A DNA stretch of 6,457 nt from DASPXY01 sp038227745. Its GTDB lineage: Bacteria > Planctomycetota > Planctomycetia > Gemmatales > Gemmataceae. Numbering within the stretch: the stretch's first letter is position 1; every line of letters begins with the position of its first letter. The position numbers were made by a program, and so were the translations under genes. This document shows positions 1 through 5,310 of the stretch, one piece after another. The stretch lies in assembly GCA_038227745.1 (NCBI GenBank), contig JBBRPS010000613.1, forward strand, positions 1 through 6,457. The letters are read 5' to 3'. The notes under the pieces were generated by a model. It ran no database searches. It saw only the letters and a list, made by a program, of their open reading frames with translations, and had not been told where the DNA came from.

Positions 1-75
1 GCTCGCGGCTAAACGGCTACAGACTTCCGCCGCGGTGTACTGGTACCGCCATTACCTCGAAAGGACCTGCAACAC

Positions 76-309
76 ATGGGCGATGATCCGCATTTCTGGG
101 AAAGACTGTTCCGGGGGATCCTCCAGGCCCTGGCCTTCGGAATCATCGGCATCCTCCTCGTGGCGCTGGGGTTCAAGGTGTTCGACTGGTTGACCCCCAA
201 GATGGACATCCAGAAGGAACTCGCGGAGAAGCAGAACCTGGCGGTCGCCGTCCTGTGCGGCGCCTTCATCGTGGGCGTCTGCTACATCATCGCGACGGCC
301 GTGCAGTAG
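76..309 (+). CDS. DUF350 (YjfL-type) small membrane protein, 77 aa
   Basis: This is a short integral inner-membrane protein. Two hydrophobic helices are visible: roughly residues 14-36 (glycine- and leucine-rich, ending in FDW) and residues 54-76. A charged loop of about 16 residues between them contains TPKMDIQKEL. The second helix opens with NLAVAV and continues with CGAFIVGV, the asparagine plus small-residue pattern typical of PF03994/DUF350. The usual DUF350 unit is about this size, so the gene appears complete. Molecular function is not established; relatives such as E. coli YjfL lie in clusters linked to polyamine and envelope-stress genes. The ATG is preceded by AAGGA at 61-65 with a 10-base spacer. 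The gene ends 14 bases before the next one, whose ribosome binding site starts on the last base of this stop codon, so the two are probably co-transcribed. Family assignment is by motif reading only. Confidence 0.85.
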   Translation: MGDDPHFWERLFRGILQALAFGIIGILLVALGFKVFDWLTPKMDIQKELAEKQNLAVAVLCGAFIVGVCYIIATAVQ

Positions 310-314
310 AGGAG
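309..314 (+). promoter_or_regulatory. Ribosome binding site GAGGAG for the 324-1001 gene
   Basis: GAGGAG lies 9 bases before the ATG at 324 and its first base is the last base of the upstream TAG stop codon. This fixes the start at 324 and suggests translational coupling with the DUF350 gene. Confidence 0.7.
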
Positions 315-323
315 CCGACGACC

Positions 324-1001
324 ATGGCCAAGGGGAAGACGCTCTGGGAGATGCTGACGGGCCGCTGGTCCACGCCCGTCGAGTTCAAGTTCTGCAACCC
401 GCTGAAGGCCCGGATCGGCAACGCGGTCATGCTCAACGAGGTCGAGCTGCGCGACCTCAACTTCTTCATCCACGAGATCCGCGAATACCGACGGACCATC
501 AACGGCAGGCAATTCCTGTCCGCCGACTACGTCCTGCTCGCCCGGCCGCTGCACGGCGCGGACGTGCTGGCGCGGCTGCGGCTCAACCCCGTGGCCGACC
601 CCGACCGCGCCGCCGGCGTCACGCACGACGCCCTCCTGCTGCGCCTCTACGACGAAACGGCCTACAACGAGGACCTGCACAACGTCGTCAAGGACACGAC
701 GCGCAAGTTCCAGGTGCTGCAGGACGGCCGGGTGCAGGAGGAGTATCACCGCGTCAACGACGTGACTGGCTCCTACCGGGCGCACGTCAGCGTGATCCGC
801 GACGCCAACAAGGACGGCAAGGTCGAGATGAACGAAGTGGCGGCGGTGGACGTCGAATACTGGGACTACTGGCGCGAGGCCACGGACGAGGCCGGCCAGC
901 CGGTGACGGAGTTCCTGTTCGTGGAAATGAACACCTCGGACGGCTGGTTCCAGCTCTGGCGCGGCCGGGCGATCGACCCTCAGAAGGTGCTGGTGATGTG
1001 A
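324..1001 (+). CDS. Conserved protein of unknown function with an EF-hand-like loop, partner of DUF350 protein, 225 aa
   Basis: I do not recognise this protein with certainty. It starts MAKGKTLWEML, has no signal peptide or membrane helix, and looks like a mostly beta, soluble cytoplasmic protein. Conserved-looking blocks are an N-terminal strand region (GNAVMLNEVELRDLNFF), SADYVLLARPL, and a C-terminal block rich in aromatic and acidic residues (VEYWDYWRE, EFLFVEMNTSDGWFQLWRG). Residues 160-171 (DANKDGKVEMNE) match the 12-residue EF-hand calcium loop, with D160, N162, D164, G165, E168 and E171 in the ligand positions. However, the residues before it look like a strand rather than a helix. 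The size and the adjacent DUF350 gene suggest a DUF4178- or DUF2491 (YjfK)-like protein, which is inference from context. The ATG at 324 is chosen over an in-frame ATG at 255, which would overlap the upstream gene and lacks a Shine-Dalgarno. Confidence 0.85.
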   Translation: MAKGKTLWEMLTGRWSTPVEFKFCNPLKARIGNAVMLNEVELRDLNFFIHEIREYRRTINGRQFLSADYVLLARPLHGADVLARLRLNPVADPDRAAGVTHDALLLRLYDETAYNEDLHNVVKDTTRKFQVLQDGRVQEEYHRVNDVTGSYRAHVSVIRDANKDGKVEMNEVAAVDVEYWDYWREATDEAGQPVTEFLFVEMNTSDGWFQLWRGRAIDPQKVLVM

Positions 1002-1002
1002 G

Positions 1003-2151
1003 TTATTCCGCGATCTGCGCGCTCGCCTTTCTCACGCGCGCCGTGATGACGTCGCGGCAGACCGCGAGTGCCCCCGCCGCCAGGGGAGTGGCTACGAGCG
1101 GGTCATCCTCGCGCACTTCATAAAACTCGTTGACCCACGAGCCGTCGGGCCGCTGGCGCTGCAGCAGGTCTTCGGCGAGTTGCTCCGCCCAGTCCGCAGG
1201 CGCCGCGTGAACCCCGCACGCCGCCAGCGCCCGGGCGAGCGACCAGCAGTAGTAGTAATAAATCGACGCCCGCAGGGCGACCCGGTCGAGGGCAAAGCGA
1301 CCGGGGTGCCGTGCCGTGGAGAAGTGGCGCTCCAGCCAGGCCCGCGCCGCCGTCACGCGGCCATCGTCGTGAGGCAGGCCGCAGGCGAGCAGGGCGCGCA
1401 GGCCGTCGGCGGTCATGCTGCCGTAGGAGGCGTAGCGCTCACGGCCCAAACGGTCCGTGCCCGCCACGCCCGCCTTGTTGCGCAGCGGGTCGCCGTACAT
1501 GAAGAAGAAGCCGCCGTCGTCGAACGCAGGGTCAGGGCCGGCCGAGTCGTCCGTGTAGTTCTGGCAGCGGCGCACGAAGCGCAGGGCCTTGCCGAACGCG
1601 GGGTCGTCCGCGGCGATTCCGCCCGCGCGCAGGGCGTCGAGGGCGAACACGGTCGCCGAGAGGTTCGACTCCGTCAGCAGGTCGGCGAACTCGCCCGGTT
1701 GTGGCTTGCGCGGCAGGGAGTGCGCGTAGCCCCAGCCGCCGTATGCGGGGTCCTCGGGTTGCCAGCCCAGCGCTTCCGTGAGCTGCCGCTGGCGCAGGTA
1801 CGACAGCCAGGCGTCGCGCGCGTGGCGGTGGGCGTTGAGGGTGAGGTGGCTGAGGGCCAGCACGGCCAGGGCGGCGGTGTAAGCGGGGTAACTCAGTCCG
1901 TGCGGCCCCTCCGTAACCGTGCCGTCGGGCTGCGTCATCGCCGCGAGGAACGCCGCGGGCCGTTCGATGCAAGGGGCGCCGGCCGGCAGACCGACGGTGA
2001 GGAGAGTGTGCAGCGCGAGCGGCGTCAGCGCGCCGCCGTCCTTGAAGAAGGCGTACGTGTCCGAGCGCCAGGCGCCGTCGGGGGCTTGCCGATGCGCGAG
2101 GTAGAAGACGGCCGCGTTCAGCGCGCCGTCGATCCGGTCAAGGGCGAACAC
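1003..2151 (-). CDS. Prenyltransferase/squalene-oxidase repeat (alpha/alpha-toroid) protein, 382 aa
   Basis: Six toroid-type repeats can be traced, enough for a closed alpha6/alpha6 barrel: about residues 5-52 (QAPDGAW), 62-103 (TQPDGTV), 112-177 (AYGGWGYAHSL, then LSATVFALDALRAGG), 185-258 (GGFFFMYGD, then YASYGSMTADGLRALLACG), 266-313 (SIYYYYCWSLARALAACG) and 320-366 (QRPDGSWVNEF). These are the QW/PDG-W signatures of terpene cyclases and protein prenyltransferase beta subunits. I see no DxDD protonating motif of squalene-hopene cyclase and no clear zinc site of farnesyltransferase beta, so catalysis is doubtful and the substrate is unknown. There is no signal peptide, so it is probably cytoplasmic. 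The start is GTG with GGAG at 2160-2163 and an 8-base spacer. It lies downstream of a second toroid gene on the same strand. Its stop is one base from the convergent stop at 1001. Confidence 0.88.
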   Translation of the reverse strand: MFALDRIDGALNAAVFYLAHRQAPDGAWRSDTYAFFKDGGALTPLALHTLLTVGLPAGAPCIERPAAFLAAMTQPDGTVTEGPHGLSYPAYTAALAVLALSHLTLNAHRHARDAWLSYLRQRQLTEALGWQPEDPAYGGWGYAHSLPRKPQPGEFADLLTESNLSATVFALDALRAGGIAADDPAFGKALRFVRRCQNYTDDSAGPDPAFDDGGFFFMYGDPLRNKAGVAGTDRLGRERYASYGSMTADGLRALLACGLPHDDGRVTAARAWLERHFSTARHPGRFALDRVALRASIYYYYCWSLARALAACGVHAAPADWAEQLAEDLLQRQRPDGSWVNEFYEVREDDPLVATPLAAGALAVCRDVITARVRKASAQIAE

Positions 2152-2159
2152 CGAGATAT

Positions 2160-2163
2160 CTCC
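2160..2163 (-). promoter_or_regulatory. Ribosome binding site GGAG supporting the GTG start at 2151
   Basis: On the minus strand GGAG sits 8 bases before GTG. No ATG in this frame lies nearby, and the protein's first toroid helix begins right at this codon, so the GTG start is preferred. Confidence 0.6.
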
Positions 2164-2188
2164 GGGGAATCAGCCAAGCGGTGGGCGA

Positions 2189-2286
2189 CGATCGTGGGCG
2201 ACTCGCTCCGCGAGTCGCTCGGGGACGGGTAGGGCCAGAGCCGACCTGCGCCCGGCGCGACTCGCGGAGCGAGTCGCCCACGATCG
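2189..2286. repeat. REPIN-like inverted-repeat element 1 (30-bp perfect arms, 38-base spacer)
   Basis: The arms at 2189-2218 and 2257-2286 are perfect reverse complements over 30 bases. Each arm contains the core CGACTCGCTCCGCGAGTCG (2199-2217 and, inverted, 2258-2276), which by itself folds into a hairpin with a 9-bp stem and a TCC loop once the flanking G-C pair is counted. The sequence before each hairpin is TCGTGG. The DNA can therefore form one 30-bp stem, or a 9-bp outer stem carrying two short hairpins. The element fills most of the gap between two minus-strand toroid genes, starting 15 bases after the stop codon of the first. No T-run follows it, so it is not a canonical intrinsic terminator. 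A second copy lies at 6383-6457. Dispersal by a REP-associated transposase is inference. Confidence 0.92.
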
Positions 2287-2301
2287 GAACCCGCGCCGTG
2301 T

Positions 2302-3438
2302 TCACAGGCTCACCGGCTCGGGCCGCGGGATGCGGTCGGCCAGCAGCACCAGCAGCGCCGCCGCCGTGCAGAACGTCCGCCCCGTGATGCAGTGGTGCCC
2401 CGTCCAGCTGCCGTCCGCGTTCTGGATGTGGGTCATGTTGTCCGTCATGTTGCGGTCCCAGTCCTCCCACTCCTTGCCGCCCTTCAGCGCCAGCGTCTCG
2501 CTGATGTTCAAATAGCTCAGGAACTCCTCGCCGCCGTTCGAGCCGAACCCCTGGCGGAAACGGTCGTCCTTGAAGTAGGCGTACGACGCCGACAGCGACT
2601 CCTCCTGCGCCGCCTCCGCCTCCTCGATGTACTTCAGCTTCGCGGCGGCGCGGTCCTGCTCGTCCTTCGACGCCGCCTCGCCCGCCGCCGTCCGGCGCAG
2701 CTTCGGCTTCATCGCCTTGAAGTTGTAGACGCTTTGCGACGCGGACGAGAGGTGGCTTGCCGTACTGTACAGCGGCACACCCGCGGAGCCGTCCATGCTG
2801 TACGCACCTTTACCTGCGTCGTATTGACCGCGGGCGTATTGCTCCGCCTTCTCCAGCACCTCGTCGGTGACCTTGGCCCCGCGCTGCCGCGCCCGGTTCA
2901 GCCCCGCGGCGCCGAGCGACTGGCCGACCACGGGCGCCCAGCCGTCCATCGCCCAGGTGCCGTCGGCCTTCTGGTGACGCTCCAGCTTGGCGATGACTCG
3001 GTCCAGCGCCGCCGACAGCCGTACCTCGCTCGGCTCGTCGGCCATGTGGTTCTTCGCCTCGGACAGGGTGAGCGACGCCAGGAAGGTGTCGGCGAGGGGG
3101 CCGATTTTCGTCTGCACCTGGGTGCCGCGCTGCTCGGTCACGTAGGGCGATTCCGCGTCGGCGCGCTCGACGTTTGCGATAATGAAGTCGAGGGCGCGCG
3201 TGACATGGGGCGCGTACTCGCCGTCGCGCGGCGTGCTGCCGCCGCGGAGCAGCGCGAGGGTGGCAACGCAGGTGTTGGCGACGTCGGCCGGGTCCTCGAC
3301 GTTGGGGCCTTCGACGCGGCCGCCCTTCGTGTCGGTGCGCCAGCCGCCGCCCTGGCTCCAGCCGCCGCCGGAGTGCTGCTGGCCGGCGAGGTAGGCGAAC
3401 CCCTTCTTGACGGCGTCGCTGAGTGGTTTGGGTGTCAT
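2302..3438 (-). CDS. Prenyltransferase/squalene-oxidase repeat (alpha/alpha-toroid) protein, 378 aa
   Basis: This is a second toroid-family protein, distinct in sequence from its downstream neighbour. Visible segments are the N-terminal helix and SGGGWSQGGGW (residues 23-33), DVANTCVATLALLRGGSTP (52-70), ADTFLASLTLSEA (116-128), QKADGTWAMDGW (156-167), a lysine/glutamate-rich stretch at about 244-282 that may be a linker or short coiled coil, GFGSNGGEEFLSYLNISETL (297-316), and QNADGSWTGHHCITGRTFCTAAALLVL (339-365). The repeated ADG-W units mark the fold. The conserved cysteines and histidines near the C-terminus (H348, H349, C350, C357) could bind a metal, but this is unproven. No signal peptide is present, so it is probably cytoplasmic. 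I take the ATG at 3438, preceded by GGAGG with a 10-base spacer, rather than the in-frame start at 3510; the extra 24 residues are low-complexity and overlap the promoter region. Catalytic activity and substrate are unknown. Confidence 0.88.
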   Translation of the reverse strand: MTPKPLSDAVKKGFAYLAGQQHSGGGWSQGGGWRTDTKGGRVEGPNVEDPADVANTCVATLALLRGGSTPRDGEYAPHVTRALDFIIANVERADAESPYVTEQRGTQVQTKIGPLADTFLASLTLSEAKNHMADEPSEVRLSAALDRVIAKLERHQKADGTWAMDGWAPVVGQSLGAAGLNRARQRGAKVTDEVLEKAEQYARGQYDAGKGAYSMDGSAGVPLYSTASHLSSASQSVYNFKAMKPKLRRTAAGEAASKDEQDRAAAKLKYIEEAEAAQEESLSASYAYFKDDRFRQGFGSNGGEEFLSYLNISETLALKGGKEWEDWDRNMTDNMTHIQNADGSWTGHHCITGRTFCTAAALLVLLADRIPRPEPVSL

Positions 3439-3448
3439 GTGCTGCGTA

Positions 3449-3453
3449 CCTCC
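3449..3453 (-). promoter_or_regulatory. Ribosome binding site GGAGG deciding the start at 3438
   Basis: A strong GGAGG on the minus strand lies 10 bases upstream of the ATG at 3438. The alternative in-frame start at 3510 has no comparable site and coincides with the TATAAT box. Confidence 0.75.
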
Positions 3454-3509
3454 GGAGATAGGGGACGGATGAGGGGATAATACGGTGGGTCGCCCCGACG
3501 ACGTGACCA

Positions 3510-3515
3510 ATTATA
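3510..3515 (-). promoter_or_regulatory. Candidate -10 box TATAAT for the toroid gene pair
   Basis: On the minus strand, positions 3515 to 3510 read TATAAT, a perfect sigma-70 -10 hexamer, in an AT-rich island inside very GC-rich DNA. It would give a 5' leader of roughly 65 bases before the ATG at 3438. No good -35 hexamer is found at the usual spacing, so it could be an activator-dependent or otherwise atypical promoter. On the plus strand the overlapping TATAAC (3512-3517) could serve the divergent LRR gene. Promoter consensus in planctomycetes is poorly defined, so this stays tentative. Confidence 0.4.
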
Positions 3516-3528
3516 ACGAGGAAGTAAA

Positions 3529-3553
3529 GCCCCCCCGCGGCGGCGAGGGGGGC
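3529..3553 (+). other. GC-rich hairpin in the leader of the LRR gene
   Basis: GCCCCCC (3529-3535) and GGGGGGC (3547-3553) form a perfect 7-bp stem around an 11-base loop, ending 19 bases before the LRR ATG and 5 bases before its Shine-Dalgarno. There is no T-run, so it is not an intrinsic terminator for the plus strand. It may affect translation initiation or mRNA stability, or be chance in GC-rich DNA. Confidence 0.4.
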
Positions 3554-3572
3554 GCGTTGAGGGAAAGACGCG

Positions 3573-5222
3573 ATGCGCGAGGAAGAAGCCCTGCTGCAGG
3601 CCGTCTTCGAGGAGCCCGACGACGATGGCGTGCGGCTGATTTACGCGGACTGGTTGGAGGAGAACGGCCGGGCAGAGCGCGCGGAGTTCATCCGCGTGCA
3701 GCTGCGGCTGGCGGGGATGGACGAGGACGATGAGGCGCGGCCGGAACTGGAGGCCAGGGAAAACCGCCTACTGAGGGAACACCGCGAGGAGTGGCTTGGC
3801 CCTTTGCTAGAGTACAACGACGCCGGCCGCTTCCACTTCCGCCGGGGGTTCGTGGACGACTGTAGTATGCTGGCCCCAGACTGTGCGCGGCGGACCAGGT
3901 GCGTGCTCGCGCTGACGCCCCTGAGGTCTCTTACACTCCCATCCCCCACCGACGCGCAGGCGGAGGAACTGGCCCGCTGTCCCGCGCTCGCCCGGTTGGC
4001 AATGCTCACCATTAACGGCGTCTCCAGCGCCGTCATGCGGCCACTGGACACTTTGCTCGCCTCCCCTCACCTGACTCGCCTCACCAGGCTGCGCCTGCAC
4101 GGGCTCCCGGTCGATGTGCGGCTCTTGGCCGATTCCCCACTGCTGTCCCGACTGACGGCACTCGATCTGCTCCACGTCGGGATCCCGGGGCTCGAATCCC
4201 TGATCCGCTCGCCCCACCTACCCCGGTTGGCCAAACTGAACCTGAGCGGCAGCCAACTCGGGGCTGTCGGTTTGCAAATACTGGCCGCTTGTCCGCGCCT
4301 GGGGGATCTGAAGGAACTACGCCTCTGGGGTACGCGCGCCACCGCCGCCGGCGTTCGCTCCCTGGCCCTGTCACCGCACCTGGCAGGATTGACTCTACTC
4401 GACCTGGGGGCCAACCAGGACATCGGCGGCGATGGTGTGGAGGCGCTGACCGCCTCCACGTGCCTCTGCAGCCTGCGCTGGCTGAACCTCTCCGGCACGA
4501 ATGTCAGCGACAGTACCGTCCGCGCCCTCGCTACGTCTGCCGCCTTGCGGCACCTGACCCACCTCGATCTGGCGAAGAATCGTGTGAGCCAGGCGGGTGT
4601 CAAGACGCTGGTAAAGGCGCCGCTGCTGTCCGGGTTGCGGTCGCTCACCCTGGACGTGAACTCGATCGGCGACGAGGGAGCCGAAGCGCTGGCCGCTTCC
4701 TCTGAAGTCAAGGGGCTGACCCGCCTCTCCTTGTGGGCGTGTGGCCTAAGTCCCTGGGGGGTCAAGGCCATCATCTCCTCGCCCCACCTTGCGTCCCTGA
4801 CCAGCCTGAACGTAAGCGACAACGAACTACCCGACCTGATCCTCCAGGCGTTGACGGCTTTTCCTCATCTGGCCCGCTTGCGCCGCCTCGACCTCAGCAA
4901 CAACCGCCTCAGCGATGAAGGGCTGCGGCACCTCAAGGCCTGGGCCAACCTTCCGCACCTCGTGGAGTTAAACCTCTCCGCGAACCCGATCACGGATGCG
5001 GGTCTGCGGACGTTGGCAGCCTCGCCGTTTCTGGGGCGGCTCAGACGACTCGACCTTGACGGGACGGAAGTTACGCCGGAGGGCATCGAGGAACTGCTCT
5101 CATCGCCGCTCGCCTCGAATCTCGCATCGATGAGATTCGACTATTTCCCTCTCGATGACCCGACAGTGGCTCGGTTCCAGAAGAGGCTGGAAGTGTGTAA
5201 CGTCCCGCCCTTCTTCTCATGA
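3573..5222 (+). CDS. TIGR02996-domain leucine-rich repeat protein, 549 aa
   Basis: Residues 3-47 match the TIGR02996 repeat-companion domain: EEALLQAVFEEPDDDGVRLIYADWLEE, then GRAERAEFIRVQLRLA. The usual following motif is present at 87-99 (FHFRRGFVDDCSM). From about residue 117 to 520 there are about 15 leucine-rich repeats of the ribonuclease-inhibitor type (LxxLxLxxNxLxxxGxxxL). Most are exactly 27 residues; a few N-terminal ones are 24, 25 or 28. Such repeats form a curved protein-binding horseshoe; no catalytic domain, signal peptide or membrane helix is visible, so a cytoplasmic binding role is likely and the partner is unknown. The start has GAGGG (3559-3563) with a 9-base spacer. It is divergent from the toroid genes. 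Third codon positions look less GC-rich than in the neighbouring transaldolase, which could reflect repeat expansion or weaker codon selection. The TIGR02996 domain is known mainly from planctomycetes, where it occurs beside varied repeat domains. Confidence 0.93.
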   Translation: MREEEALLQAVFEEPDDDGVRLIYADWLEENGRAERAEFIRVQLRLAGMDEDDEARPELEARENRLLREHREEWLGPLLEYNDAGRFHFRRGFVDDCSMLAPDCARRTRCVLALTPLRSLTLPSPTDAQAEELARCPALARLAMLTINGVSSAVMRPLDTLLASPHLTRLTRLRLHGLPVDVRLLADSPLLSRLTALDLLHVGIPGLESLIRSPHLPRLAKLNLSGSQLGAVGLQILAACPRLGDLKELRLWGTRATAAGVRSLALSPHLAGLTLLDLGANQDIGGDGVEALTASTCLCSLRWLNLSGTNVSDSTVRALATSAALRHLTHLDLAKNRVSQAGVKTLVKAPLLSGLRSLTLDVNSIGDEGAEALAASSEVKGLTRLSLWACGLSPWGVKAIISSPHLASLTSLNVSDNELPDLILQALTAFPHLARLRRLDLSNNRLSDEGLRHLKAWANLPHLVELNLSANPITDAGLRTLAASPFLGRLRRLDLDGTEVTPEGIEELLSSPLASNLASMRFDYFPLDDPTVARFQKRLEVCNVPPFFS

Positions 5223-5253
5223 GCGCCCGGACACGCCACCCGCCTTTGTGATC

Positions 5254-5261
5254 TATAGAAT
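5254..5261 (+). promoter_or_regulatory. Possible -10 region for the transaldolase gene
   Basis: The AT-rich stretch TATAGAAT (5254-5261) lies in the 88-base gap between the LRR and transaldolase genes, about 50 bases before the ATG. It offers two overlapping -10-like hexamers (TATAGA, TAGAAT). No convincing -35 is present at 16-18 bases. It is the only AT-rich spot in this gap. Confidence 0.3.
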
Positions 5262-5298
5262 AATCGGGCGGTTTCCGTCACGGCTCCCAAACCCGATC

Positions 5299-5304
5299 GG
5301 AGAG
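5299..5304 (+). promoter_or_regulatory. Ribosome binding site GGAGAG deciding the transaldolase start
   Basis: GGAGAG lies 6 bases before the ATG at 5311. This and the transaldolase alignment reject the longer in-frame start at 5155, which would overlap the LRR gene by 68 bases and add 52 residues with no family resemblance. Confidence 0.75.
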
Positions 5305-5310
5305 AATTCG

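Noticed and set aside
1..75. End of an upstream gene
   Set aside because: A TAA at 10-12 leaves at most three codons in that frame, and the other frames show no recognisable protein, so no partial gene can be supported.
1180..2232. Long plus-strand open frame (350 codons) opposite the 382-aa toroid gene
   Set aside because: It is an antisense shadow of arginine/valine-rich low-complexity composition, and its end runs into the inverted-repeat element.
2189..2286. Inverted-repeat element 1 as an intrinsic terminator
   Set aside because: The stem is strong but no T-run follows on either strand; a non-canonical termination role remains possible.
2392..3480. Long plus-strand open frame (362 codons) opposite the toroid gene
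   Set aside because: It is a high-GC antisense shadow with arginine/valine/alanine-rich composition and no recognisable motifs; the minus-strand frame has clear toroid repeats.
4067..4822. Minus-strand open frame (251 codons) inside the LRR gene
   Set aside because: It results from the repeated LRR codon pattern read in antisense; serine/arginine-rich with no ribosome binding site seen.
5262..5297. Hairpin in the transaldolase leader (ATCGGG pairing with CCCGAT)
   Set aside because: It has only six contiguous pairs around a 23-base loop, and inner pairing requires a bulge; this is too weak to claim a riboswitch or attenuator.
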